Part shown: in pieces, positions 21,760 to 32,778 of the stretch | How positions within the stretch are numbered: position 1 is the first letter of the stretch | How the letters are laid out: each line of letters begins with the position of its first letter | NCBI GenBank assembly: GCA_029448655.1 | Contig: JACCLO010000002.1 | Coordinates: 992,001 to 1,056,000, forward strand | Source of the DNA: Wolfiporia cocos | Taxonomy: Eukaryota; Basidiomycota; Agaricomycetes; Polyporales; Phaeolaceae | Reading direction: 5' to 3' | Length of the DNA: 64,000 bases | The notes under the pieces: model-generated | Databases searched by the model: none | What the model was told of the DNA's origin: nothing | Seen by the model: only the letters and a program-made list of their open reading frames with translations | Position numbers and translations under genes: made by a program

Positions 21760-22570
21760 TACAAGGTTTCGTCAGGGTAGTCTCGTGACCAGACGGTAAA
21801 TACTGGATGGAGTTAGAATATCTGAAGGCTCGTATAACGTCTGGTAGCTTTTGTATAGGCTTCCTAAGTACGAGTGGGGATCTACGAGGATAGTGTACAG
21901 TGATGAGTATATCTCAGTTTAATGAGTGACGTTTGAACTAGGAAGAATGGGTTGGGGTGAGAGAGTTCGGTCAGAATTGGGCAAAATTCCAAAGGTGCTA
22001 AGGCTATGAAAAACTCGGAATTTTGAAGGTGTGTGAAGGCCAAAAATCCATGTTTGGAAGTGCTGGGAATGCAATGATGTGATGGATTTTCGAGTGCTTT
22101 GTGCATGAGGGAGACGACTGAGCTGAGCCACAAAGGACCAAACTTCTCGAGTGTTGGTTGGCAGTGTAGAGGCCGAAATGAGGCGGTGGCATGACTACAC
22201 CACCATCCAACACTGGGGAGTGGCTGGGTGGGTCAGAAAACTGGTTTTTGCAGTGGGCTACGAGGGCCTTCGAAAGGGAGGTGCTGCACAAATGCACTTA
22301 CGCATCTCTCATTCCTTCCCACTTGCTTAGTAAGCAAATGTTCAGCCTAGCGCTCGTACCTCATGCAAGGTGTGAACTGCATGCGGGTGTAGATGACCCC
22401 ACCACGTGATGCTTTTAGCGTTACCTGGCCATTACCCTGCATTACCCTGCATTACCAATTGTGTTGGCAGCTGTGCTACTGATTATAGAGGTGCGTACGT
22501 GTACGTGCCTAGTAGTGTGAATCCACACCTGCTCATCATGTAATATAATAACTTCTCCATCTGTGAACCT
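21760..22570. other. Spacer inside the giant inverted repeat, no gene recognised
   Basis: Only low-confidence minus-strand ORFs (21882-22297). A short stretch near 22380-22405 (GGTGTAGATGACCCCACCACGTGAT) recurs inverted near 23390-23420, so the mirror symmetry extends slightly beyond the main arms, apparently flanking the helicase relic. Confidence 0.4.
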
Positions 22571-22945
22571 GTGTGCAACATGATCCCTAATAGCCCTAAA
22601 ACAAGCCCTCTGACAACACGGCCTACTGTCATTGAGATGACAAATGCTACCCAGCCAGGCGTATCTAAGTCTACTCGGCAACAACGCAAGTCACATTTTC
22701 AGGAGCTCCTGGAGAGCGCGCGCGCAGTGGCAGCCATAACACGCAACTATTCATCCCATGAAACGCAGGAAAGGCTCACGAATGCATTCAAAACTACGTT
22801 TGGAGCCGACTCGTCCCCCTATGACTGGCAACTCAATGTTACAGAAGCGCTGCTTCTCGGGCTCAATACTATCATGATCACAGGAACTGGCGCTGGAAAG
22901 ACGATGCCTTTTTCAATGCCATTTCTGCTCAAGAAGAATAAATAC
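22571..22945 (+). pseudogene. Truncated RecQ/DEAD-like helicase, N-terminal fragment
   Basis: The ORF encodes RERLTNAFKTTFG-like helix, PYDWQLNVTEALLLGLNTIM, then a Walker A motif GTGAGKT and MPFSMPFLLKK. This is the Q-motif plus motif I region of the RecQ-like helicases that are abundant and transposon-associated in Agaricomycete genomes. Homology stops just after motif I: no DEAH box, motif III or C-terminal domain follows. The next sequence belongs to an unrelated minus-strand relic. It is therefore a 5' fragment captured or truncated by rearrangement. Confidence 0.68.
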
Positions 22946-22949
22946 CATC

Positions 22950-23327
22950 ACCGAAGAATCAGTGAGATTTTGTCACTCATCATGAGAGCTGTGCGAGCAT
23001 AGCGAGCCTTTGCATCAGTCTTTAGATCAGGATTCCAGCTGATCACCCACAGAAAGGTTGCCAGGTCCATATTATGCTGATCCATAAAGTCCAGAATAAC
23101 TAGAACGTGTTCGGTAATTTTTCGCTGCCTTCAGCCTCTAGTGTTGCACGTAGTTGCCGAGTACGCTGCTGCCAGTGTGAACTGCCGCCCAAGGAGTCCC
23201 CACAGTTGTCATCAACGTAGGCCGTTTCATCTTCACTAATGTCAGTTTCAAAGTTTGAGCTACTATTGTAGTATCTATCCATAGCATATACAGAGCATAC
23301 AGTAATTAAGGCAGCAGTAAGTAACAA
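22950..23327 (-). pseudogene. Fragment of a transposon-associated hypothetical protein
   Basis: Minus-strand frames give an acidic N-terminal part (FETDISEDETAYVDDNCGD, QQRTRQLRATLEAEGSEK). After a one-base slip in a run of A (near 23120) they give HVLVILDFMDQHNMDLATF, WVISWNPDLKTDAKARYART and ALMMSDKISLILR. This pattern, a leucine-rich start followed by SW...D.K.RYARTALM-S, is one I associate with a repeated uncharacterised family in mushroom genomes found with mobile elements; that association is from memory. The relic is cut off where the helicase fragment begins, tail to tail. Confidence 0.5.
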
Positions 23328-23423
23328 TTCAGTGCCAATTGCAGTGTGTTAATCTCTAGACATGTCACAACACGAGCGTGACAATTCATGATCATGTGGC
23401 GGGGTCATCTACACCTACCTATA

Positions 23424-24618
23424 CGAATGAGGAGGGGGAACATTGGTTTGAAATGTGTCCCACGAAATGATTAAGTTCAGCCCCCATACCTACCAGATTC
23501 AGTGACTCTAGATTAGATCGATGCTGGGTGGCGTTGATGGCAATGACATGCTGCTGTCAGAGGCTGTCCATAGGCACTCGAGAAAGTGGTAGAGCACCAT
23601 TGTCTAGTATTGTACGCAAAATATGTGCAAGAAATTTGGCAGAAAGTAAGCTATCACTCAGCTGAATGCTATTTAGAAATAAACATATCGAGCTAGTTAT
23701 CGTTCTCCTCACATAGTCTATCTTTAGTCTCCCGTGCTTGGCTTTCATGGTGCTGAGCATTGACTAGGTCGCGATGTAGGCCTTGATTTTTCCACTGTGT
23801 GAGTAAGGTTTTCTTCTAGTCTCTGTGTGGTGACAAGATATTCTGTAAGCACATGCGGGTGCATATTTCTGTCCTGATGTACTGTGCGATGGCATCGAAT
23901 TTGAGTTAAATTATGCAGGGAATGAGCCTTCTGACTCCGAAATCTCTTGTGCATCAGATATTATGTTACGGGTAGATAGGGCATATTATTATCTTTCAAA
24001 GGAATGAAATATTACATTCACAGCTTCGAAGGCTTGCACGGGTCACCACCAAGATGAATTACTCGGAGTGCACGTGTGCTTGTCACATTGTGTCGTCGTG
24101 TTGCATTGCTCAAGGTCACCTGATGTGCACGTTAGCCTAAACGGGCAATTGGTCATCATCTATGTTGTCTGCATCAATGTGAAATGTTTCAATCATGCTA
24201 TTGCCAATGGCTGAAAGACACATAAATTTGGTGGTTTCTCACTAATGTATATCAATCTTTGGGAACACATTTTTGAATTTTGCACTAGATCTTGTGCTAC
24301 AGAAGCCTAGTTGCACATATCTCAGTAATAGACATGATTGACAAAATTCTGTTCCCAAGGATTGTTAGTTTTGGAGCTTCTCATGATATTATCCCACTAG
24401 AGTGAATTGAACAGAGCTCTCAGTGAATATCTGTACGATTTTACCATGTTTTCTGCAGATGCTGCAGACCGACATCAGCTGCCGGGCTGATGCAATCAAA
24501 TCTTATTACAGACGCTGTCACGATAACACTCCTAACACCTACGTTAACGTGTGCGAAGCTCTTTAATCATGAGCCGTCCGGCAGATGCCGTTGGTGCAGC
24601 GTTGCCCCTCCCCACTTG
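23424..24618 (-). mobile_element. Non-autonomous TA-flanked inverted-repeat element, copy B
   Basis: Inverted near-copy of 20573-21759. Its outer end (24600-24618, GTTGCCCCTCCCCACTTG) is well kept and is followed by TA. Its inner end has drifted (GAGGAGGGGGAACATTGG) but is still preceded by TA at 23422-23423. Confidence 0.68.
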
Positions 24619-24722
24619 TACAGTGGCTGCACCATCTTTTTCGCACTCCGCTCGGGTCCCCCCGAGTGGCAGCAGTCACGTGCAAGGGCTGGGGACGAGA
24701 CTAGCCCGTCCCCACTTATAAT
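23424..24722 (-). repeat. Right arm of the giant inverted repeat
   Basis: Reverse complement of 20487-21759. Visible differences are scattered substitutions and small indels (for example AAAACATATTGCAGC against AAAAAGATGGTGC near the outer end). The pair encloses about 1.66 kb, so the locus could extrude a long hairpin. Confidence 0.9.
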
Positions 24723-26681
24723 GACAACCACCACTTGAGTCCCCGCACCTAGATGCTGTCCGAAGAGACATCCCCAGGGTTGTTCCCTCTGCTCGTTTTC
24801 TTGCTACTACTGATGTAAATTCCAATCCATACACACAATGGTCAATCGAACCTCATCCTGCTCGTGCTCTAGATTCGCTGCCTTGGCTTGGTGCATGGTC
24901 TCCTCGTGCATGGGCAGGACCTGCTCCGACGGTGTTCGCGAACTATGGAACTTGCTGGTGCTGAGCGCACAATCTGACAGCAACTTTGCGCGATCGGGTG
25001 CAAGGAGACGATGGGACGAGTCTGGAGAATTATTTGAGATGGAGTATAGAGGCCGGGGAAGAGCCGGCTGATACCATCCCATTCGAGAAGGCTAGTATGC
25101 ACATCACGTATGCGATATTGCCTCGGAAACAACCTCATGCCATCGGTATCCAACATTTTCTTTCTCAAATGCGACCAGACTCGTCGTGAATTTCCGTCTG
25201 TCGTCTCAAAGCTCAAACATTTACGTGGGGGGATTGCATACTATGGCAGAACGGACTGCAGTCAGCTTTGGACGGCAAATACCTATTCTATCTTCCTTCT
25301 GAAGTTCTCGAAATCTATCCTTTCATAGATGCATAGATCATGAACGTGAACGCCCATGTTGCAGTAGAGGTTGTGAGCTGGTGACCACATCAGTAGGTAT
25401 GTACTCTTCAGCCACGGATCCCCGCTAAGGGAAATCATAGGATATAGTACATGTAACAGGCGCCAATACATCTCACTCCCGCGCTCTCCGCGGTGTGGTT
25501 CGTGTATGTGGTGGTTCGCGCGAGCCTTGGTATGTTCCACCGCCCAATATCTGTATCACTAGTCCAACACCTCCGAACAGGCTGTCAAGATGTTTTAGTT
25601 CAAGATTGTGATCAACATAGACTCATCGGATTACAGGCAATTCAAACGTTAGAAAGTTCAGCATCACATTCAACGTCGTGTCATAATCCGACGGCCCATC
25701 AGAAAGTTCGGATACGGAGTTTTATGTCTTGTGCCGACCAGTACGTAATTTCGACACCTAGCCGAGGCTAAGGCCGCCTTGTTGGCGCGCAACCCCATGT
25801 ATTGAATTGTGTCCTGGTTGCGCCCGTGGCACGGACATGTTTAAATGCCCAACAACGGCAAAGCACTCGCAAGGGAGCGCGGTATGCTCGCTTATAGTCA
25901 CGTAGTGGTGGGTGTCAGCCAAGCCATTATAGCTATAGCCACGGAGAAAGTGAGATGTTCACGGTATGGCTACGGGTTAGCGTGGGCTCGAGCAGCATTA
26001 ACACCGCTAAGAGACCCGTGGCTGATCGGTCTGGCCAATACAAAAGCCTGGTCGTGATGGCCGAGGTTGGTTGCCCAGGCACATCCCGGTACACAAAGCC
26101 GTCCGTCCGTGTGAGTATTCGAGCACGGGGTCTGTGCGGCTGATTTCAGGAATATCAAAGGCATACGGGAATTCTCATCCGCGGATACGGGAAGAGAGCC
26201 AGCGCGGTTTGAGGCCAGGCCATCCCATAATAGACAACTTGAGGGACATGGCAGTGGGACGACAGATTATGCGAAAATCCTACGGAAGCTCAGGTCAACA
26301 GGATCATGTCAATACTGTGAAAAAGGTCCGGAAGTAGCTTGTGGATTACAGCTCCAGGTGCGACCTCTCCGTCCGACACTTATTGAACGTAGCTCTTTGT
26401 CAGGTCTTCACAAATCACTAGCACGATGTTCAACGCGCCGCATAGAGCGTCTTTGTGCCTGTTATCTCAAGGACTTCGACCACCAGCAGGTGATTGGCAC
26501 CTGTACTTTGCAAAATGGTGACTGCGGGATTGATGTCCTCTTCTCAGCAACAGTAGACGCTCGTCTGATGCCCTATATCATGGACCAGCTACAGTGCAAT
26601 GTTGTCACACCCTGCCAGCTCGCAATAGCTCACCACAGGAACAACAAGTGACGACCATACCAAACCCTCAACGCAACCCAG
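24723..26681. other. About 2 kb without an assignable gene
   Basis: Plus-strand fragments such as NYLRWSIEAGEEPADTIPFE (near 25030) and KYLFYLPSEVLEIYPFIDA (ending 25328), and an ORF at 26358-26651, look weakly coding, but they are interrupted by stops and match no family I recognise. This may be decayed gene or transposon sequence. No repeat ends, RNA genes or regulatory sites were evident. Confidence 0.35.
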
Positions 26682-27665
26682 ATGGCGTTACCTTCAAGCG
26701 GTAAGTACATGAGTCCACATACCCGGACCTGACTGTGCTCACAAAGGGAAAGGTGTCAACCTCATACCCGCTGACCGACATGACACCTACCCAAGCATAG
26801 ATCCTACAAAAGCGAATCTCGCGGGCAGAGTCGTCCTCATCACGGGTGCCTCAAGAGGGCTTGGAAAGGGCACCGCGATCGCTTTCGCGAAAGCGGGAGT
26901 ATCTGGGCTCGCGCTCCTCGCGCGCTCTGACATGAGCGACGTCGAGGCCGCCTGCATGGCCGCGCAGCGTCCGGGACAGGCCCTCCGCGTGTTAGCGATC
27001 GCCGCTGACACCACAAACAAAGCACAAGTCGCAGCAGCCGCCGAGCGCGTGCGGGAAACGTTCGGCAGACTGGACGTTCTGGTGAATAATGCGGGCATTA
27101 TTGAGTCGTCAATGAAGCTCATAGGCGAGACGGACTCGGACGAGTGGTGGAACGTATTCAGGGTGAACGTGCTGGGAACGTACCAGGTCACGCGCGCGTG
27201 TTTGCCACTCCTCATTGGGTGTGGCGGTGATAAGATGGTGTTCAACCTGTCCAGCATCGCCGCACATCTCCTGGGCAAGTACAATTCTGCGTACAGGGTA
27301 CGTCTGGTACTACCTCATGCCGTATAGGGATTGTTGATCGCGTGCCGAAATAGATGACGAAGCTTGCCATATGCCGCTTTACTGAACAGCTCGCACTGGA
27401 GTATAGTCCTGTGGGGCTGATCTCGATTGCTATCCATCCTGGATTCGTTGCAACAAGCATGGCAGACTCAATGCCTCCGGGAACGAAGCACATACTCGTC
27501 GACAAGCCGGAACTGGCCGGTGACACCTTGGTGTGGCTTGCGAAGGAAAAGAGGGAATGGCTCAGCGGAAGATTTGTCAACTGCCAGTGGGATATGGATG
27601 AGTTGCTTCTGAAAAAGGATGTGATACTTTCCGGAAGCTTACTGACGGTTAAGCTAAAAATATAA
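26682..27665 (+). CDS. Short-chain dehydrogenase/reductase (SDR)
   Basis: Three exons (26682-26700, 26747-27297, 27354-27665) give 293 aa with GT-AG introns of 46 and 56 bp. The dinucleotide-binding motif is VVLITGASRGLGKG near residue 40, followed by DVLVNNAGI, the catalytic Ser in NLSSIAAH and the YxxxK pair in SAYRMTKLAICRF (the intron falls between R and M of this motif). The C-terminal part EYSPVGLISIAIHPGFVATS is the usual substrate-loop region. Acidic residues after the second strand are not obvious, so cofactor choice (NAD or NADP) is open, as is the substrate. It is a classical SDR of normal length, probably cytosolic: no signal peptide or membrane helix. Confidence 0.92.
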
Positions 27666-28574
27666 TAGAGCTCCAGCTACTCGCATGTTTAGACTATCTG
27701 CTTTGATGTTTGAGCGTACCTTGGGCGTCAATACAGAAAAGCGAGTATCTCGTACCTCCGTCTTTCATTCGAGGTGATGGAATGGACTGCCCGCATTGAA
27801 TGTTCACATTGCGCATTCTTCAGTACAATCATGGACAGCACATGCCATTGTTTTTCTTCAAGCAACTGCTTCGGAGCGCTTCAGCGCCACATGATCGTCT
27901 CTGCTTTATTTAACGTCCTGTCCGTGTTCTACATGAAGTTTATAATCTATGTTCAGCGCGCAAGAATATATGTGAGCAATCTCAAAGGTCTTAACAGGTT
28001 AGCTGACAAAACCTACGTACTGCGATGGTAACTCGGCGCGTATGTGGGCGGCTGGAGGTGTCTATTTGCCAGTATTTTGGTACCCACGGCTTTGTGGCCT
28101 GCCATCACCCTCGCCATTAGTGAGGCCTTGAGGCCTGTACTAGCTAAAGTCTAGAGGAGCCTGGAGGTCTCCCTACAGTCTGCAACCGTCTATCTGTCAA
28201 AATATGACAGTGGGTTTATCCATGGACATCATTGTACTGGGAGCCTGGACTTGCTTGCTTCCTCATTCATATGATGTTTATTCTAGCGCACGTTTCAGTC
28301 GTTTGCTCATCAGAAGGTACGATGACCTAGGGGAGATATCTCCGATGTCGATCACACTGCTCATCCCAGCACTGAAGAACTGGAGATGCTCTCAACATCG
28401 GTGATTTAATAACTAGGCCGGTACGTATGTTACCACAAATATCCTTTTAACATCTTGCAAGGTGAAAGAGATACGAATGCCCTACAGTCTGCATCCTAAA
28501 AATGTACAATCATCGCTATCGTACAAGGAACACACGTAGGTAACCATTGGCCGCGTCTGATACTGATCGAACCG
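27666..28574. other. Convergent intergenic region, no gene recognised
   Basis: Lies between the 3' ends of the SDR and the acyltransferase-like gene. Short ORFs only (27774-28031, 28204-28404); no repeat structure noticed. Confidence 0.4.
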
Positions 28575-30212
28575 TTACTGCGTTCCAAGCCGCGTCATCA
28601 TATCGACGATCCTCTGGAAGTACGGGTCCATGAGCGCGTCGCTGGTGCGTGAGGCGTTGTATTTCAATTGAAAGTACAGCCTCCCATCCCACGTCCACAA
28701 CTGAAGCGACGACGTAACCGGATCGACCTTTCCCGCCGAGTCCAAGTTCACAATCCTGAGCGCCGTGTTCGTTTCCCCATTAGCACCCTCTCCGGTGCCG
28801 ACAACGTACCGACTCGGCAGCAGCCCCGTGCAGTCTCCAAGGCTGCTCATGTACGGCACGAATGGGCGTCCTGCGAGTATGCCCATGTACCTGCTCGTCA
28901 TCTGCGGCCCATGTAGCGCGGCAAACTGCCAGAAGTACGGGGATTCGACGAACGCGGTGTGTCCAGCCTTGAAGTCCCTTGCGATGGCCCACAGGGCCGC
29001 GAGCCCGTCTGGCCCGGACAGCGCGGGACACGGCACAGAGAGGTGGACTGGATAGGTGAAGACGCGAAGCACGAATTCAGAGACGGAGGAACCGGACACC
29101 TTTGCGGAGAGGTCGAGCGCTTGGTTCAGGTCGAAATGATAGGTGTCTGATGGAAGATCCGTGTTCCTGGGCGCTGAATAGTGCTGGAGGGGCTGTCCAT
29201 TTGCGTCTTCGACCGCGGCCAAGGCGGAGGCGACATTGGCAAGGTGCGTGACGGTGATACCGTGTGCCTTACAGGCACGTAGGATCGAGGCAGTGTCTGC
29301 TTGCGACCACTCGTGCCGAAGAATGCGCGCAGCGACCTTGCCCTCTTCGATGGTACCGTCCGGTACCAACCCTGCCATTGGCTACAGCTGCTTTAGTGCG
29401 GATCATCAAACGTGCAGGGAACTACGGACCTTCGCGGACAGCTTCATGATCTCTGCAAACGCTGCCTTTCCCTTTTCCAGCTCTTCAGGATCAGACGTCA
29501 ACTGGGGTTTCAAGCTATCCTGCGACGTGGGAATCTGTGCGATAGGACGCCCGCCGGCGAAGTATGCGTTCAGCTCTGCCTCTGCTTGGTGCGGGCTGGC
29601 TAACAGCTCGACGAACTGGCGGACGAGGCCCAAACGGCGACGTCCACCGGTGACGAAGTGTGTTGCCTGCACACCGAGGACGTACTGGCCAGACGCCGTA
29701 TCGACGTCCCGCGCCCACCAGACAGAACACGTTCCGATGCGCACGTCGAGCGCGTCTGCGAGGTCAGAGCCGCCCCAGCGCTCCCGCAGCGCTACAGCGT
29801 GGTGTGCCTGCTCCCCTGATGCGAAGGAGTGGAATTCGATCTGCGCCCAAGCCTCCTTTAGCGCATGTGCCATAGATACGGGAATGTTGACCATGAACGC
29901 TGGTACGGGTCCTGCGAAGGACACCTTCGCTGCGAAGAGCGGGTGGCGGAGGCGCAGGGCGGCCGTCGCGAGCGCGACGTGCTCGTCGGAGATGGTATGC
30001 CCGCCCTCGCAGACGAGGCGGACGATCGTGAAGGTATCGGCGAAGCCGCGGAGTCGGCGGGGGTAGAGATACCGTATCTCTTCGGGGCTGAGCGGACGAC
30101 TGTGAGTGAGGGTCGACTCCTGCAGGATTGGCATGATCAAGGGAAGCTGGCCGTTGAGGCTGCTAGTTTGTGGCAGCTGCGGAACGGCGACGGACGAAAG
30201 CACTGTGCTCAT
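28575..30212 (-). CDS. Condensation/alcohol-acetyltransferase-like protein
   Basis: Two exons, 30212-29430 and 29381-28575, separated by a 48 bp in-phase intron, give 529 aa. The start MSTVLSSVAVPQLP was preferred over upstream in-frame codons because it is the first ATG after a GC-poor leader; MNRASG at 30278 is an alternative. The opening PLSPEEIRYLYPRRLRGFADTFTIV, ALRLRHPLFAAKV and the later FVPYMSSLGDCTGLLP resemble the chloramphenicol-acetyltransferase-like fold of fungal alcohol acetyltransferases and condensation domains. The expected HHxxxDG active-site motif appears as ATHFVTGG: one His kept, the Asp replaced. This leaves catalysis uncertain, although the downstream half of the fold is well preserved. 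Soluble, no signal peptide. Confidence 0.75.
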
Positions 30213-30912
30213 GGTTCCTCGTGGGTTTGGCGGTGGGTCTCTGCTTGTGCCAGCATCCCTGCCACTTGCCCGGTTCATATAGCAGTCCCTGAGAGCGCTC
30301 AAGCCTCAACGAGATGGTGCTTAATCGTCTGACGCTAAATAATGATACAACGGGATGGCGGGGATAGCCGACCAAGTGCAGGTAAGCAGGAGCTCTCCTT
30401 TCTCCTGCTAGCTGGAAGGCGTACTGGATACACCACCTCGCTTCCTTCGACCACGGAGCCTGCGATGCCGGCCCTTTTCGCGCATGAAAGGCATTTCAAG
30501 TCCTATGCTGATCGCCTACTGTCCGTCAGTGGGCGGCTGCCTCTTATTTGAAAGGCCTCGTATTTCACAAATCAAATCAAATGCTTTTCCTTACAATGCC
30601 CACCAGCTCTCTCCCGGAAACGGAAAGCGTGCCGCGTGGTCAAGCCACCTGGTCACAATCAGAACGCGGTCACTTGACCCATCACGCTACTGTGACGATG
30701 ACACTTCGTTCAAGGATTCAGACTGTCAGCCTCCGTCAGCCGTGTCAGCCGCGTCGGGCTGCGCCTTTAAAGGCTCGTTCGTTCGCTTTTCCCCTCTCTC
30801 CAGCTCTCTACCTGTGACCACCACGATCTCTTGACGAGACCGTCTAGTCATAGTGCTTTCGTACTGCTATCTTACTGCTGTCTAATACCCTACCCTGTCC
30901 TAATACCTCATC

Positions 30913-32568
30913 ATGAGGATCACGTCAAGCTCGTCTCTCTTCCTTGCGGGTCTTGCCATCTCCTCCTCTTCCTCCAGCTTGGCAGCACCTACCGAGAACC
31001 AGGATGTTGGACTGTCAAGCTCGCCTAGCGTCCATGCACCGCGCGACTCGATCGGCATGCAGCTCAATGCCGCAGGCACCAACTTCCAAGGTATGTCCAG
31101 TGTATACAACATAAGTCTATCAGGCTGATTTTCTGCGTGATCAGGGGATACACAGTGGTCACAGTCTCACGGAGGGAGCGAGATCCGACGTCCCGACGAT
31201 GGAGATCATAGGCAACATCATGGTGGCTTCCTCCAAAAGCGCCAGCTAGGGCCCCTCGTCAATGCCATCCAGGGTCTGCCTGCTCCCTTGGGCTCCCTCC
31301 TTGGTTCCATCACGAAGACTATCGTCGATGACCTTGGGCTGGGCGGGCCTTCCGGTCCTGCTACACTGGCCGATGTGAGCCCGGAAGCCATCAGCGACCT
31401 GCAGAATAAAGTCAACAACATGTGTAGCCAGCTCCCGTCGGAGGGCGGGAATGCGTCCAAGCGCGACGTAGCGCAGAGCGCCGACTCTGCGTCCACCGAT
31501 AGCGATACCGCGGTGGCAAGTAGTACCGCAAGCACCAGTGCAGCCACATCGATCACCAGCGCTATGGACAGCACCAGCGTGGCCATGTCAACTGCCAGCC
31601 TCAGTGCCAGTGCCAACGGTACGGGCACGCTGCCGTGCGCGTCAGCCTCAGCAACCCCTACGGGCGACATCAGCAAGCGGAATGTGTTGTTGGACAACGA
31701 CACGGATGCCTCGCAGAACGCTTCCTCAACAGCCAGTAGCACTGATAACGCGATGTCCTCTACCGCTTGGCCCACGTCGACTGCCAGCGACAACTCGACG
31801 TCTACTGCAGGCGACAGCTCTATCTCCACTGCGAGCAACAACTCGACCTCCTCCGCTAGCTGGTCCCCGTCCTCGTCCTCCGCGACGCCCTCGATTACCC
31901 TGAACGCCCGTGCAGGGAGCACTGGCTACCCTTGCGCCAATGCCACTGGCGACTCCACGCCTACGGCGAGCTACAACTCGACCTCGACTGCCACGTCCAC
32001 GACGTGCTTCAACTCGACCTCGACCGTGGGCACGACGTCTACCGAGTCCTTCGTCGCCGCGTTCGGTATGGTCACCCCTGTCAGTCCTCCCATCAGTCCT
32101 CCCGTCAGTCCTCCCGTCAGTCCTCCCGCTCCCATCAGTCCTCTCGTCAGTCCTCCTATCAGTCCTCCTATCAGTCCTCCCGTTTCGCCTGGCTCCCCCG
32201 GCGACAGCGGTGGCTCTGGCTCTGGCTCTGGGTTGCCCCTCAGTCCCCCCTCGCCCGCACTGCCGGTGAACCCGCCTAACACTCCCGTACCGCCCCCAGG
32301 GACGAACGGCAGCTCGGCGCCAGCGTCCTCGGCTCAGACAACAGGGGCTGCTTTCGCTCAGCTTGATGCAGATGGCCAAGGTGAAGGTGACGATGGGGAG
32401 GACTCTGGAGATGACAACACGCCACCGCTGTTCACAGCCGCGACGCCCCCCGCGAATGCGACCTCCACTGTGAGCTCCTCGTCGGCGACATCGACCGAGC
32501 TGTCCTCCACGGCGGACTGGTTCTCCTCGTCTTCGACTGCCGCGCCTTCTGCTACGGATTACGAGTAG
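30913..32568 (+). CDS. Secreted Ser/Thr/Pro-rich protein with Kex2-type sites
   Basis: Two exons (30913-31093 and 31145-32568) give 534 aa. MRITSSSSLFLAGLAISS followed by SSSSLAAPT is a signal peptide with a likely cleavage after LAA. Dibasic KR sites occur at FLQKRQL, ASKRDVA and ISKRNVL and could be cut by Kex2. The first releases a mature start QLGPLVNAIQGLPAPLG followed by a leucine/glycine-rich helical segment with a single Cys. The rest is mostly Ser, Thr and Ala with many N-x-S/T sites (NST, NSTST), then an imperfect PPVSPP-type repeat (see 32083-32190) and an acidic stretch before a Ser-rich end. No catalytic domain or GPI signal was recognised. It looks like a cell-wall or extracellular-matrix protein; function unknown. 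Confidence 0.75.
32083..32190 (+). repeat. In-frame 12 bp tandem repeat (ATCAGTCCTCCC / GTCAGTCCTCCC)
   Basis: Eight or nine imperfect copies of a 12 bp unit encode the repeated tetrapeptide (V/I)SPP within the secreted protein. Unit multiples keep frame, so copy-number change would alter stalk length only. Confidence 0.8.
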
Positions 32569-32778
32569 ATATCAACATTACATACCCATATACCCACATC
32601 TACATTTGTGTCATATTCTCGATTTGTAGCATTCATCCAGTAATGTAGCCTATGACATTCATTCAAGAATTTGAAACATTGGGTATATCAAACGAGCACG
32701 ATTGGTGCCGGGCATGTGCATCAACATGTATTCAATGATACAAAAACTTGGCCTGTCCACTCGCACTTTGTGACTGTA

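Noticed and set aside
24807..25328. A gene in the unassigned 24.8-25.3 kb region
   Set aside because: Fragments on both strands look weakly coding but stops interrupt them, no splice-consistent frame emerges and no family is recognised, so only a region note was given.
26600..30300. A secondary-metabolite cluster (SDR plus condensation-like enzyme plus nearby P450 and FAD oxidase)
   Set aside because: No synthase core is present, the SDR and acyltransferase-like genes are only convergent neighbours, and the P450 and FAD oxidase are distant and broken.
32083..32190. A CRISPR-like array of short repeats
   Set aside because: The 12 bp units are contiguous without spacers and encode an in-frame peptide repeat in a eukaryotic gene.
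31218..32379. Long antisense ORFs opposite the secreted protein
   Set aside because: They are GC-rich mirror frames of the Ser/Thr/Pro repeat region, with compositionally extreme translations and no signal or domain; the plus-strand gene has a signal peptide and clean intron.
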